From assembly GCA_964398885.1 (NCBI GenBank), contig CAYNOU010000028.1, positions 1 through 30,218 of the forward strand: a DNA stretch of 30,218 nucleotides. Reading direction: 5' to 3'. Shown in pieces: positions 17,203 through 25,427 of the stretch. A program made the translations under genes and the position numbers. Under the pieces are notes generated by a model. That model saw only the letters and a list, made by a program, of their open reading frames with translations, ran no database searches and was not told the origin of the DNA. The stretch is from JAGMCF01 sp964398885. GTDB lineage: Bacteria; Cloacimonadota; Cloacimonadia; JGIOTU-2. The first letter of the stretch is position 1. Every line of letters begins with the position of its first letter.

Positions 17203-18772
17203 CTAATGCTTTAAAGTTCCAATTTTCCTTAACATCTCCTCTGATTTTAACTTTGCCCCATCATTATTATTTATCTCTATTGCTGAATTCCAATTTTCTT
17301 TTGCTGATTCAATCTGTCCAAGTTTAAAGTAAATATTTCCAAGATGATAGCGAACAACTGTATCCTGCACATCCTTTTCTAATACTAATTTCATAGACTT
17401 CAATGCTCTTTCATAATTCCCGAGTTTATAATAAGCCCAGGCTACACTATCCCAAATATATACATTAGTGGAGTCAAGTGAAACAGCTTTTTGTAAAAAT
17501 GTAAGAGCATAATTCAAACGAATATTATTATCAACAAGAATGTATCCCAGCCAGTTCAATAGTTCTGGATTCTCCGGGAAGTATTGAAGTGCTTTTTCAA
17601 GCACGGTTATCTCATTCTCCACATTATTTACTGTATTATATATTGCAGCTAAAGAGAAATATGTAGCAATGTTAGTACTGTCTTCGTTTATGGCCTGGTT
17701 AAAATAAAAGATTGCTTTCTTATACTGTTTTTCGTTCTTATAAAAATTTCCTATCCAGAGGAAAGTTGGGCTTGTTTTATCTTTGCGTTTATTCAATAGT
17801 TCTGTGGCAGTATTAACATCATCTTTTGCTTTCAAATAAATGTATGAGAGCAGATTTAGAATGTAATCATTGTCAAATTCTGTTGGCAATTTTGTGACAT
17901 TAATTTTTTCTAAGATTTTATTAGCGAGCTTTAAGGAATCTTTTTTAGCATAAAAATATGCTGTTATGGTTTGTAAAACGGAGAACAGTGTATCATTGCC
18001 TTCTTTTGAGTAAGAAACCATCAGCCTGTTCAATAAATCACCATTATTTATAAGATGTGAGATTGTTGATATAATTTTGAGATTTCTGAGGAGAATGTTT
18101 TCATTTTGAATTTTTGAGAAATGAGCAAAAGCTTTATGAAAATCCAGGAGGTTAAATTCAGCTATTCCAAGTATCTCGTTAGTTTCATCTCTAAATTCTT
18201 GCTCTAACCTTTCACTTTTTTGAAGTATAATATTTCCATAATGAACAGTTTCTTGATAATCTTGAATTTTAAAAGATGAAACGAAAAGAATTCGTATAAT
18301 TACAGAGCCCANNNNNNNNNNNNNNNNNNNNNNNNNNNNNNNNNNNNNNNNNNNNNNNNNNNNNNNNNNNNNNNNNNNNNNNNNNNNNNNNNNNNNNNNN
18401 NNNNNNNNNNNATTTTTTTGCTTTTTTAGTATCATTAAGTTTTAGATAACTACTTGAAAGTGCTAAATAGAGAACCGGGTTGTCTGGATTCTTTTTTACT
18501 GCCTTTTTGCATAATTTGATGATTTCTTTGTTTTTGCCTAAATAATAAAGAGCATTTAATCTTTCTGTTAGAATTTCTTTAGAATTTGGGTCTAATTTTT
18601 GAGCCTCTTGCAACAAAGAATCTGCTTTAGCATAATCTCCATTGTTTATCGCAATTTCAGCAAGAGAGAAATAATAATATGAACTTTGAGCAGATACATT
18701 GTAATATAGGAATGCAAAAAATATTAAAAAGCCGCTGAGTAAAAGCGGCTTAATATATTTCTGGTTTGTCAT
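17203..18772 (-). CDS. TPR-repeat exported protein, interrupted by assembly gap
   Basis: The N-terminal part (18772 to 18412) has a signal peptide or anchor ('YIKPLLLSGFLIFFAFLYYNVSA') and TPR repeats ('AEIAINNGDYAKADSLLQEAQKLDP', 'NPDNPVLYLALSSSYLKLND'). The C-terminal part (18311 to 17203) has more TPRs ('TFLWIGNFYKNEKQYKKAIFYFNQAI', 'PELLNWLGYILVDNN', 'VYIWDSVAWAYYKLGNYERALK', 'VVRYHLGNIYFKLGQIESAKENW'). The two halves are in different frames across exactly 100 Ns, which is a placeholder of unknown size, so one gene spanning the gap is the simplest reading. TPR proteins scaffold complexes, here in the periplasm or at the membrane. The start is 6 bp after the barrel gene's stop. Confidence 0.8.
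18312..18411. other. Assembly gap (100 N)
   Basis: Exactly 100 undetermined bases, the usual scaffolding placeholder. The real missing length is unknown and lies inside a TPR gene, where repeated sequence may have broken the assembly. Confidence 0.95.
18729..18751 (-). terminator. Terminator-like hairpin within the signal-peptide codons of the TPR gene
   Basis: On the minus strand, AAGCCGCT-TTTACTC-AGCGGCTT forms an 8-bp GC-rich stem with a 7-nt loop, followed by TTTAATATTTTTT. It lies 28-50 bases after the stop of the barrel gene, where a terminator would be expected, but also codes for residues 8-15 of the TPR protein. It could partly terminate or attenuate transcription into the TPR gene. 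Confidence 0.5.
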
Positions 18773-18778
18773 ATGAGA

Positions 18779-19582
18779 TTACAAATTAGTAGAATATTGA
18801 ATAGTTATTGCTCTATCAGGATTCTTATACTGGTTATGCAGTAAATCTCGGAAATGAATTTTTATGATAATATGTTCAGAGCATTTCAGTTGTAAAGCAG
18901 CATTAAGATATCCATTTCCTTCTCCAAAACTATAAGTTTCATCATTACCACTTTTCCCATTGTCATTAAAAGCAAAGTCATATTCAGTTAGAAGTGAAAT
19001 CTGTGGATTTATACTTTTATCAATTCCCATAAAGAAATTTAGATCTTCATCATTGTCATCTCTTTCAGTACTGTAATTTACTCCAAAGTGTATACCGAGA
19101 TTTCCCAAAAAGTTAAAATTTCTACTTGCAACAGCATAGAAACCTTTTGATTTTATCTGATAACGGTTGACTTCCTTATAGTTAAGGGAGTCAATATTAC
19201 CGAGAGAATCAATGATATTGGTGGAATCTATAAAGGTGCCATGTCCACGAGAATCAAAGCCAATTGCAATAGCTGGCATTTTTGGAGATTCATCAAATAT
19301 ACGATATTTAACGAATACGCCAGGGTATGAATGCCAATCCGGGATTGAATCGCCTAAAATGTATTCGCCACCATATTCCATACCAAACATTAGTTTTGGT
19401 ATAATACCCACACCTGCACCGAAAGAAACTCCCTCGTTCTTACTTATTGAGATAGGAAAGCCAACCTGACCTTTTTGGAGAATTCCGGCGGTAGGAATGT
19501 CTGTTAATTGAGTTATCTCCTGTGCATTCAAAAGAGCACAACTAAATAAGATGATTAATGAACACATAATATACTTTTTCAT
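18779..19582 (-). CDS. Probable outer-membrane beta-barrel protein (YjbH-like pattern)
   Basis: The start at 19582 has GGAGGAAAAC before it (an upstream in-frame ATG at 19594 is part of that site). A signal peptide (MKKYIMCSLIILFSCALLNA) precedes alternating hydrophobic/polar strands: 'PTAGILQKGQVGFPISIS', 'GVSFGAGVGIIPKLMFGMEY', 'PGVFVKYRIFDESPKMPAIAIGFDSRGHG', 'GNLGIHFGVNYS' and 'EHIIIKIHFRDLL'. The order 'low-level start, GAG.GI.P.L..G.EY, P...K..' recalls YjbH-type exopolysaccharide-associated barrels, but I cannot assign a family firmly. It sits in the envelope gene string between a zinc-ribbon membrane protein and the TPR protein, 6 bp from the latter, suggesting a shared role. Confidence 0.75.
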   Translation of the reverse strand: MKKYIMCSLIILFSCALLNAQEITQLTDIPTAGILQKGQVGFPISISKNEGVSFGAGVGIIPKLMFGMEYGGEYILGDSIPDWHSYPGVFVKYRIFDESPKMPAIAIGFDSRGHGTFIDSTNIIDSLGNIDSLNYKEVNRYQIKSKGFYAVASRNFNFLGNLGIHFGVNYSTERDDNDEDLNFFMGIDKSINPQISLLTEYDFAFNDNGKSGNDETYSFGEGNGYLNAALQLKCSEHIIIKIHFRDLLHNQYKNPDRAITIQYSTNL

Positions 19583-19625
19583 GTTTTCCTCCATTTATTA
19601 TACTTTTTGTAATAAAAAATTATCA

Positions 19626-20054
19626 CTATTTTTTGGCAGTTTTTCTATTTATTATATTTCGTGTGTTGCATTCGATATCTATGAATAATTTAATTATCTC
19701 AGATATTGCTAAAAAGGTGATTACACCAATAAATCCGCCAATCAAGGAGCAAACTAAAATAGTTGTACCAGTGACTTCTTCATAGTCAACAATCAAATAA
19801 ATTCCATAGCCAATTCCAAAGAGAGCTGCAATTCCCACAATTACAGCTAAGAATACATAAATTCTCGCTATTAATATTAGCGTCGGGTATTTGTTAAGAT
19901 TTTTTTCCTCTTTCTCTATTTTTTTTATTTCGACTGCATCATCGGGCACAATAATTTTCGCTTTACAATGATCACACTGAACTTTTTCTCCTCGTTTGGC
20001 GATATATACTATTTTTTCAGCTCCACATACAGGGCAATTAAATTTTATTGCCAT
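19626..20054 (-). CDS. Zinc-ribbon membrane protein (paralogue of 16643-17110)
   Basis: The ribosome site TAGGAGAA precedes the ATG. An N-terminal zinc ribbon, 'FNCPVCGAEKIVYI...EKVQCDHCKAKIIVP', has two CxxC pairs; a charged linker and two membrane spans ('IYVFLAVIVGIAALFGIGYGIYLIV', 'TTILVCSLIGGFIGVITFLA') follow, then 'ISEIIKLFIDIECNTRNI'. That tail is shared with the protein at 16643-17110. Function unknown. The spacing to the acyltransferase (54 bp) and barrel gene (43 bp) fits an operon. Confidence 0.8.
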   Translation of the reverse strand: MAIKFNCPVCGAEKIVYIAKRGEKVQCDHCKAKIIVPDDAVEIKKIEKEEKNLNKYPTLILIARIYVFLAVIVGIAALFGIGYGIYLIVDYEEVTGTTILVCSLIGGFIGVITFLAISEIIKLFIDIECNTRNIINRKTAKK

Positions 20055-20108
20055 TTTTTCTCCTACTTACTTTACTAGTATAAAATAATAATCAAAAAAC
20101 TACTTTAT

Positions 20109-21023
20109 TTAAAAACTGTCAACTCTTTGGAGAAATTTTTGCATATTGTTTTTTTTAGTTTTCCACCTTTTATGAAGCCAGCACCATTGTGAAGGATATC
20201 GTCTTATCCATTTCTCAAGTAGAAATGTTAGTTCTTGAGTATAATTTTTTACATCTATGTCAAGAGATTCTTTTCGTTTTAAAAAGATTGGTTTTTCAAA
20301 AAACAAATGAGACCTCCTGTTTGTTTGCTTAAGACAGGCAGAAAAAATTATTGGGCAACCAAATTTCAAGGCTATCTTTGCAGTTCCTGGATATGTTGAA
20401 GCAGGTTTACCAAAGAAATTTACAAAGATACCATTTTTGCCAGCATTCTGGTCCCCAAGAATCAGGACGATATTATTATTCTTTATTGCTTTGACAATTC
20501 CACGAAAAGCATATTTTTGAGGAATAATATGAACTTTATTGCTTGTTCGTATATTATTAATAAAGTTATTAAAATATGGATTTCGTTGTTTTTTGGCAAC
20601 TGCATATAATTTATTTGTATATTGTGCAATGATTTGCCCGGCAAGCTCCCAGTTGCCGAAATGTCCCGTCAGCAAAATAAGTCCCTTGCCATAAGATAAA
20701 GCCAGGTTAATATTTTCAAATCCACAAATAGATACATATTTATTTTTTTCTTCAATAGACTTTGAGGAAAACCAGCAAAATTCGACAGCATATTTGCTGA
20801 AATTAATGAAAGTTTCTTTTGCTATTCTTTTTATATCTTTATCAAATTTTTCAGGGAATGCCTCGTGGAGGTGTTTAATGACAACTTTTACACGGATTTT
20901 CAGAATCCAAAGATTGAGCGAACCGATAATTCTGGCAAAGATCAAACCAATTGAAAGTGGAATAATTTCAAAAATATGATAAAAGAGTCTGAATAGAAAT
21001 ATTTCTAATAATTCTCTGATCAT
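20109..21023 (-). CDS. LpxL/HtrB-type lipid A (Kdo-dependent) acyltransferase family protein
   Basis: PF03279 members transfer secondary acyl chains to lipid A precursors at the inner face of the inner membrane. The HX4E catalytic motif is 'TGHFGNWELAG' (His121, Glu126); 'LGDQNAGKNGIFVNFFGKPAST', 'ALKFGCPIIFSACLK' and the terminal 'YPSQWCWLHKRWK' are family hallmarks. An N-terminal hydrophobic stretch (about 10-40) anchors it. Length 304 is normal. The ATG overlaps the dCMP deaminase stop as TAATG, so translation is probably coupled. Which acyl position it modifies cannot be told from sequence. Confidence 0.92.
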   Translation of the reverse strand: MIRELLEIFLFRLFYHIFEIIPLSIGLIFARIIGSLNLWILKIRVKVVIKHLHEAFPEKFDKDIKRIAKETFINFSKYAVEFCWFSSKSIEEKNKYVSICGFENINLALSYGKGLILLTGHFGNWELAGQIIAQYTNKLYAVAKKQRNPYFNNFINNIRTSNKVHIIPQKYAFRGIVKAIKNNNIVLILGDQNAGKNGIFVNFFGKPASTYPGTAKIALKFGCPIIFSACLKQTNRRSHLFFEKPIFLKRKESLDIDVKNYTQELTFLLEKWIRRYPSQWCWLHKRWKTKKNNMQKFLQRVDSF

Positions 21024-21502
21024 TAAATGATTCTTTTTAGTTCTTTTGTTTTAATATCATACAAAATCATTTGTACACCAGCATCCATAAACATATTTTC
21101 TGCGAGTTTATCCGGGTATCTTTTGCTGATATACACTGTTTTAATTTCAGCATTAATAATCATTTTAGCACAAATAGAACAAGGTTGATGGGTACAATAC
21201 ATTACAGAATTTTTTACAGAGCTGCCATTTACAGCAGCCTGGATGATAGCATTCTGTTCCGCATGGACCCCCCTACAAAGTTCATGCCTTTCTCCAGCAG
21301 GAACATCTAATTTTTCTCTTAGGCAACCGACCTCTTCACAGTGTGGAACACCTTTTGGTGCACCGTTATATCCAGTAGCAATTATTTGATTATTCTTTAC
21401 AATTATTGCTCCCACTTTTCTTCGTAAACAGGTGGACCGGGAAGAAACTAATTCGGCAATTTTCATAAAATATTCATTCCATAAAGGTCTGGCATTCTTC
21501 AT
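21023..21502 (-). CDS. dCMP deaminase (ComEB-like, zinc cytidine/deoxycytidylate deaminase family)
   Basis: The enzyme converts dCMP to dUMP, feeding thymidylate synthesis in the cytoplasm. Zinc ligands and catalytic Glu are 'GVHAEQNAI' (His80, Glu82) and 'HQPCSICAKM' (Cys108, Cys111). 'TCLRRKVGAIIVKNNQIIATGYNGAPKG' and 'CLRE' with an extra Cys/His cluster are typical of dCMP rather than cytidine deaminases. Length 159 is normal. The ribosome site AAGGAGTAAA is strong. It overlaps the acyltransferase start by one base; a nucleotide enzyme inside an envelope gene string is a mixed context. Confidence 0.93.
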   Translation of the reverse strand: MKNARPLWNEYFMKIAELVSSRSTCLRRKVGAIIVKNNQIIATGYNGAPKGVPHCEEVGCLREKLDVPAGERHELCRGVHAEQNAIIQAAVNGSSVKNSVMYCTHQPCSICAKMIINAEIKTVYISKRYPDKLAENMFMDAGVQMILYDIKTKELKRII

Positions 21503-21729
21503 TTTACTCCTTGGGAATATTTAGCCACGAAATCACACGAAAAATCACAAAAATCTTTTTATATTAAATATAAGGAAATTAATGACCCTTTTTTTGCGCC
21601 TTCCACCCCAAAGGCGGAGTTGTCTACCAGCAGTGAATATACCTCTGGCAGGATGTATGGTTTTCCGCCAAAGGCGTGAGCCAGAGGCTCATCAGCCTCG
21701 GGTTGAGATCTGCCTCCGGCATGATTGGC
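21503..21729. other. Intergenic repeats between heptosyltransferase and dCMP deaminase
   Basis: This region holds a leader-motif copy at 21520-21549 pointing at the deaminase start, a CGCCTT/AAGGCG hairpin (21597-21602/21611-21616), and TGAGCC-AGA-GGCTCA (21677-21691). The right half is markedly richer in G+C than its surroundings, like the other repeat patches. No gene is seen. Confidence 0.55.
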
Positions 21730-22746
21730 TCATTTTATATCATTTCTTTTAATAATGTCTACTATCTTTTCAAAAATCTCTTCAGGTTTTATATCCATCA
21801 TACATTTGAAATGAGTTTTCGGACATTTTTCTCTTCCATGTAAACTACAAGGACGGCAGGGCAGGTCCTTTTGAATAATAACTGCATTTGTATTGATTGG
21901 CGCAAAACCAAGTTTGGGATGTGTCGGACCGAATATTGCAATTTGTGGTATATTTAAAGCTGCTGCGATATGCATTGGGCCACAATCACCACTGATAAAC
22001 AACTCTGAGTTTTTGATAATTATTGCCATATCCATAATATCGGTTTCGCCTGCAAGGTCTAATATTTTTTTCTTACAGCCATTTGAAATTTGTGCTGTCA
22101 ATTTTTTCTCATTTTTACTTCCTAATAAAATAATTTGAGCATTTAATTTATCTGTAATCATATCAACAAGCTGTGAATAATAATCTGCCGGATATTGTTT
22201 TGTAAAATGTGTTGCTCCAGGCGAGATAGAAATGCGAAATGCGGAATTCGGAATGTTAAATACAGAATAAATCTCGTCTTGATTTTCTGGCAAAAAGATA
22301 TCTAATTTTTCATCATCCAATTTTATGCCGAGTTTATCTAAAACAGAAGCATAGAGATAAACCGTAGATTTGATTGGGGCTAAATTTTTTGATAATGATT
22401 CGTGAGTTAAGCGCCACCTATAGAAATGCCTTTTATTATATGTTACATGCTTAGAATTTCCAGTGAATAATTTGATTAAGAAAGAGTTTAGTTTTGATTG
22501 TAAATCAATAATTAAATCATATTGATTTCTTGCAATCTTTTTAATTATATTTTTAAATTTATCAGTTTGACTATCATATTCTATTATTTTGTTGATATAA
22601 GGATTATTTTCAAGAATTGGAGTGAATTGTTTTTTTGTAAGAAAGTGGATTTCAGCAGATGGATAGTTCTTGCGTATAGACCTTACAATAGGAGTGGTCA
22701 GTAAAACATCTCCAAGAGAGCTGAAACGGATGATAAGTATTTTCAT
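21730..22746 (-). CDS. ADP-heptose:LPS heptosyltransferase family (GT9)
   Basis: GT9 enzymes add heptose from ADP-heptose to the LPS inner core on the cytoplasmic side. Visible: N-terminal 'MKILIIRFSSLGDVLLTTPIVRSIRKNYP', 'YDLIIDLQSKLNSFLI', 'ISPGATHFTKQYPADYY', and the nucleotide-sugar motif 'LFISGDCGPMHIAAALNIPQIAIFGPTHP'. The Cys-rich 'LPCRPCSLHGREKCPKTHFKCMMDI' near the end is common in this family. Length 338 is normal. There is no strong ribosome site before the ATG. With the LpxL-type enzyme downstream it supports an LPS/LOS-bearing outer membrane. Whether it is heptosyltransferase I, II or a later one is not resolvable here. Confidence 0.92.
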   Translation of the reverse strand: MKILIIRFSSLGDVLLTTPIVRSIRKNYPSAEIHFLTKKQFTPILENNPYINKIIEYDSQTDKFKNIIKKIARNQYDLIIDLQSKLNSFLIKLFTGNSKHVTYNKRHFYRWRLTHESLSKNLAPIKSTVYLYASVLDKLGIKLDDEKLDIFLPENQDEIYSVFNIPNSAFRISISPGATHFTKQYPADYYSQLVDMITDKLNAQIILLGSKNEKKLTAQISNGCKKKILDLAGETDIMDMAIIIKNSELFISGDCGPMHIAAALNIPQIAIFGPTHPKLGFAPINTNAVIIQKDLPCRPCSLHGREKCPKTHFKCMMDIKPEEIFEKIVDIIKRNDIK

Positions 22747-23064
22747 AAGGATAATACTTTGAAAAGGCGATTGATATTGTCAAACTTTGTTGAGAATAAT
22801 CGTGCAAACATTTAGATAAAATTTATTTTGGTTAATGCAAATACGCCAGGTCGTAAGTGAGGACACTTGCGTTACAGTAACTCACCCGTCCTCCGACCCG
22901 ATTTTGTCGGGACTACGGAGGGTGGAATTGTCTTCAATTGAGTATGCAAATTCCGGCTTCGTTTTAAACTGCATAGAGAGACGGAAGAATCAGATTTGTC
23001 AGAGCATCACAAAATTGCGAAGGAACCTGTATCAAATAACATAGTTTCTTATAATACAAATGTT
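22747..23064. other. 318-bp intergenic region with palindromic repeats
   Basis: No supported gene is present; a 69-codon plus frame (22835-23044) looks random. Features: an imperfect 8-bp stem CGTAAGTG-AGGA-CACTTGCG around 22853-22872, and nested arms CCTCCG...CGGAGG around a CCCGA-TTTTG-TCGGG palindrome (22897-22911). It resembles the other GC-richer repeat patches in the window. Confidence 0.55.
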
Positions 23065-24024
23065 CTATTTCTCACATCTCATCATAATAAATACAGTATA
23101 GAAATAATCACCCTCTTCATATCTTTTTATAATGGCATTTTTTAGTATTTGGGAGTTTCTGAGCAATTTCAAAGATTCTAAAAATATTGCATTTTTTATT
23201 GCAGAGCTACTATCTTTCTGCTTATCTTTCAGACCTGTTTCTACTTGTATTTCTGATACTTGTGATAATCTATACATAGCATTATCTCGCGCATCTAACC
23301 AAGCATCTACTGGACTTAATGCTTTTCCTTTTCCATAAGAAACATAGTAAACTTCATTAGATTCATCAATGTCTTTATACCAATCTGGTATTGTGTTATC
23401 AAATTCAATTCTTGTTGAGTCAATTTTGATAGAGCATTTTGGAAAACAATATAATCCATAAAAATAATTATCAAAACTGAAACTGTCCAGTAAGCAGATG
23501 GTTTTAACAATATACTTCATTGTATCAGGATTAGCAGACACACAAACCGCAAAGCCAATATTTTTTTCTCTATAATCAACATCATCCTCATATCTTGATT
23601 TGCCTTGTTTTTTTACTACATACGATGCTATCAATCTGGAAATAGTTACTGTTGCCATCTCCTTAGCAGAATGCTTATAGAGAGAATCATCTCGTGTATA
23701 TTGGGCAATGCCTACTGCAAGGTATGTATTTTGTTCTACTGGCATTTGGAAAAACCATTTAGGAAAATATATATCTTCCAGATTTACCCCGTTAGATGGT
23801 AAACTTAATGAAATATTTTCTCTCTTAGCAAGGTTCAATTGTGTAGTGGTGAAACTTACTAAGTTAGGCAAATTATCTAACGGGGTGAATCGGGATGTTG
23901 AAAATTCATTAGTTTTTTGGTTTTTGGCTTCGATGATAGGATATAATTCGTGATATTTATTACTCAGGGAGCATTGAATCATAATAATAAATATAAGACA
24001 TAAAAATATGTTTATTTTTTTCAT
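23065..24024 (-). CDS. Lipoprotein with two LPP20-like regions
   Basis: I start at 24024 (MKKINIFLCLIFIIMIQCS), which gives a lipoprotein signal with Cys18; the longer frame from 24156 adds residues coded by repeat-like leader DNA. The first LPP20-like region is 'FPKWFFQMPVEQNTYLAVGI...AKEMATVTISRLIASYVV'; the second is 'IPDWYKDIDESNEVYYVSYGKG' followed by 'AWLDARDNAMYRLSQVSEIQVETGL'. Each shows the P-x-W, Y-x-x-G-x-G/A and Ala-rich helix layout of LPP20 (PF02169). The envelope is the expected location; LPP20 proteins in Helicobacter/Campylobacter relate to outer-membrane and flagellar assembly factors, but no flagellar gene is seen here. Likely a partner of the neighbouring LPP20 genes. Confidence 0.7.
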   Translation of the reverse strand: MKKINIFLCLIFIIMIQCSLSNKYHELYPIIEAKNQKTNEFSTSRFTPLDNLPNLVSFTTTQLNLAKRENISLSLPSNGVNLEDIYFPKWFFQMPVEQNTYLAVGIAQYTRDDSLYKHSAKEMATVTISRLIASYVVKKQGKSRYEDDVDYREKNIGFAVCVSANPDTMKYIVKTICLLDSFSFDNYFYGLYCFPKCSIKIDSTRIEFDNTIPDWYKDIDESNEVYYVSYGKGKALSPVDAWLDARDNAMYRLSQVSEIQVETGLKDKQKDSSSAIKNAIFLESLKLLRNSQILKNAIIKRYEEGDYFYTVFIMMRCEK

Positions 24025-24216
24025 CTGAAAATCGCTTTCACCACAAAGGTTCATCCTTCGTCCCGATTTTTTTCTCGGGACATGATATGTTTCATTGTAT
24101 ACTTCCAATTTTTTAAAAAGATGTTGTGAATAAATATAAAATACTACTCCGGTCATTAAATAGTATATTTTTGTATTTGAATAAAATATTACATATATAT
24201 GAATTCACACGGTTGA

Positions 24217-24315
24217 GGTTGCGTGGCTCGAATCGGTATCCGTTAAGCGTTAGACGAATCGTTTTCCGTTATCCGTAAACCGTTTCCAGTCTCGCAACCG
24301 ATAAACGATAAACCA
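24217..24315. repeat. Degenerate heptamer array
   Basis: Seven-base periodicity is visible in CCGTTAT/CCGTAAA/CCGTTTC and again in CGATAAA/CGATAAA. Much of the array lies between a 7-bp inverted repeat (GGTTGCG/CGCAACC). The phase resembles the AAAAGGY heptamers near xseA and mnmA, though the sequence differs. Confidence 0.5.
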
Positions 24316-24405
24316 GGTTAAGAGATGTAAACTATTTAGTGTCCCCAGTAGTAACTTATATTACAAAAGTGAGAATATGTTTTTTTTGAGAGAATAAAAG
24401 AATAA

Positions 24406-24434
24406 GCAGGTAAAATCACGAAGACTTTACCTGC
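24406..24434 (-). terminator. Probable intrinsic terminator of the LPP20 lipoprotein gene
   Basis: A perfect 9-bp stem GCAGGTAAA/TTTACCTGC with an 11-nt loop is followed on the minus strand by TTATTCTTTTATTCTC and on the plus strand by ATTTTTTA. It lies about 88 bases past the stop of the gene at 24522-25070. Confidence 0.65.
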
Positions 24435-24521
24435 ATTTTTTACTTTAAAGATTTCCTCCTCTTAAGAGGATGAACAAAAATTAGTATTGCAAATATAACT
24501 ATTAGCTGCTATTCCAACTTC

Positions 24522-25070
24522 TTATTCGTTATATTTTTCCATTTCTTTATCAAGGGCATCAAATGATTGGCTTGCCTTAAATTCATTGTATAAGGCTTCC
24601 TCATTTTTAATAGTATTGAGGAGTGTATTCTTTACCTCTTTACCGGGGATACTCAACCTGACAAATGATCTGAATCTGCCCTCTTCCTGGATAGTTTCTC
24701 TTTTTGATACTGCAACTCCAGAGAACTTGGTTTTTGAAACTAATTTCACAGTTCTTTCAGTTAATTCAAGAACTTGAGGATTTTCTACGCCAGATTCTCT
24801 TATGAAATCTTTGGTCATTGCTTTTACATAACTTTCTACATATTGAGCTGCTTCATTATAAGCAGCAGATTTTGCAGATTCAAATGCCATAGTCTGATTA
24901 GTTTTTTGTGCTTCTCCATAGGCATATACATAATCACCTGCTTCTGATTGTAAGCCATACCAATCAGGATACCATACTTTTTTTGGACCACCTGGTTTGC
25001 CTGTTGATGCACAACCAAATACGAATGCAATGAGACTTATTATTATAACTGCACTTACTGTCTTTTTCAT
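24522..25070 (-). CDS. LPP20 family lipoprotein
   Basis: The 182-residue protein has a clear lipobox 'FVFGCAS' (Cys20) and a strong ribosome site (AAAGGAG). The LPP20 pattern follows: 'VWYPDWYGLQSEAGDYVYAYGEA', then an Ala-rich helix 'MAFESAKSAAYNEAAQYVESYVKAM', and a strand/helix region ending in 'SFVRLSIPGKEVKNTLLNTI'. It is expected to sit in the outer membrane facing the periplasm or surface. It is transcribed away from the gene at 25428 across a 357-bp AT-rich region, suggesting joint control of both arms of the LPP20 cluster. Function in this group is unknown. Confidence 0.85.
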   Translation of the reverse strand: MKKTVSAVIIISLIAFVFGCASTGKPGGPKKVWYPDWYGLQSEAGDYVYAYGEAQKTNQTMAFESAKSAAYNEAAQYVESYVKAMTKDFIRESGVENPQVLELTERTVKLVSKTKFSGVAVSKRETIQEEGRFRSFVRLSIPGKEVKNTLLNTIKNEEALYNEFKASQSFDALDKEMEKYNE

Positions 25071-25427
25071 GGTTTGCTCCTTTCATTATTTAATATAAAA
25101 GACAAGTTATAAAATTTAAAAAATAAAAAGACTTGTCAAGAATTTTTCAATTTATTTTTGGAGACTCCTAAAATTTACTTAAGAAGTTTGATATAATTTG
25201 CCTAAAAGTATTATAATTGTAACATTTTATATCGAAATTTATTATTAACACTGTATAATATATTTTTTTAGACTATATCTTTGTTTTTAGTCATTCTTTA
25301 ATTAATTCTCCAAAAATCTTATAATAATATTTTGGGAATATCTATTAATAAAAAATAGATTTTCTTGACAACAATATATTAATTTTTATTAAATTAAATT
25401 ATTAAAAATAATTTATTTGGAGGAGAA
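25071..25427. promoter_or_regulatory. AT-rich divergent promoter region of the LPP20 cluster
   Basis: No gene fits in these 357 bp. On the plus strand TTGACA (25365-25370) with a 16-base spacer precedes TATTAA (25387-25392), 35 bases before the ATG at 25428, and GGAGGAGAA is the ribosome site. On the minus strand TTGACA (25139 to 25134) points toward the gene at 25070; its -10 (TAAATT at 16 bases) is weak. Both -35 boxes share the wider motif CTTGACAA. Confidence 0.6.

Larger units (their letters stand above)
24025..24521. other. 497-bp intergenic region between the two minus-strand LPP20-type genes
   Basis: It contains a leader-motif copy (24035-24054) just before the lipoprotein start, a GTCCCGA/TCGGGAC hairpin (24060-24066/24075-24081), a degenerate heptamer array bounded by GGTTGCG (24217-24223) and CGCAACC (24293-24299), and a terminator hairpin (24406-24434). 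The remainder is AT-rich with no credible gene. Confidence 0.6.

Noticed and set aside
22835..23044. 69-codon plus-strand frame
   Set aside because: It lies across palindromic repeats and has no ribosome site or motif.
24210..24300. tRNA-like sequence (GGTTGAGG...GGCTCGAATC)
   Set aside because: The T-loop-like string is not followed by matching acceptor and anticodon stems; the periodicity explains it better.
24217..24315. CRISPR array
   Set aside because: The units are about 7 bases and degenerate, without spacers of regular length or cas genes nearby.
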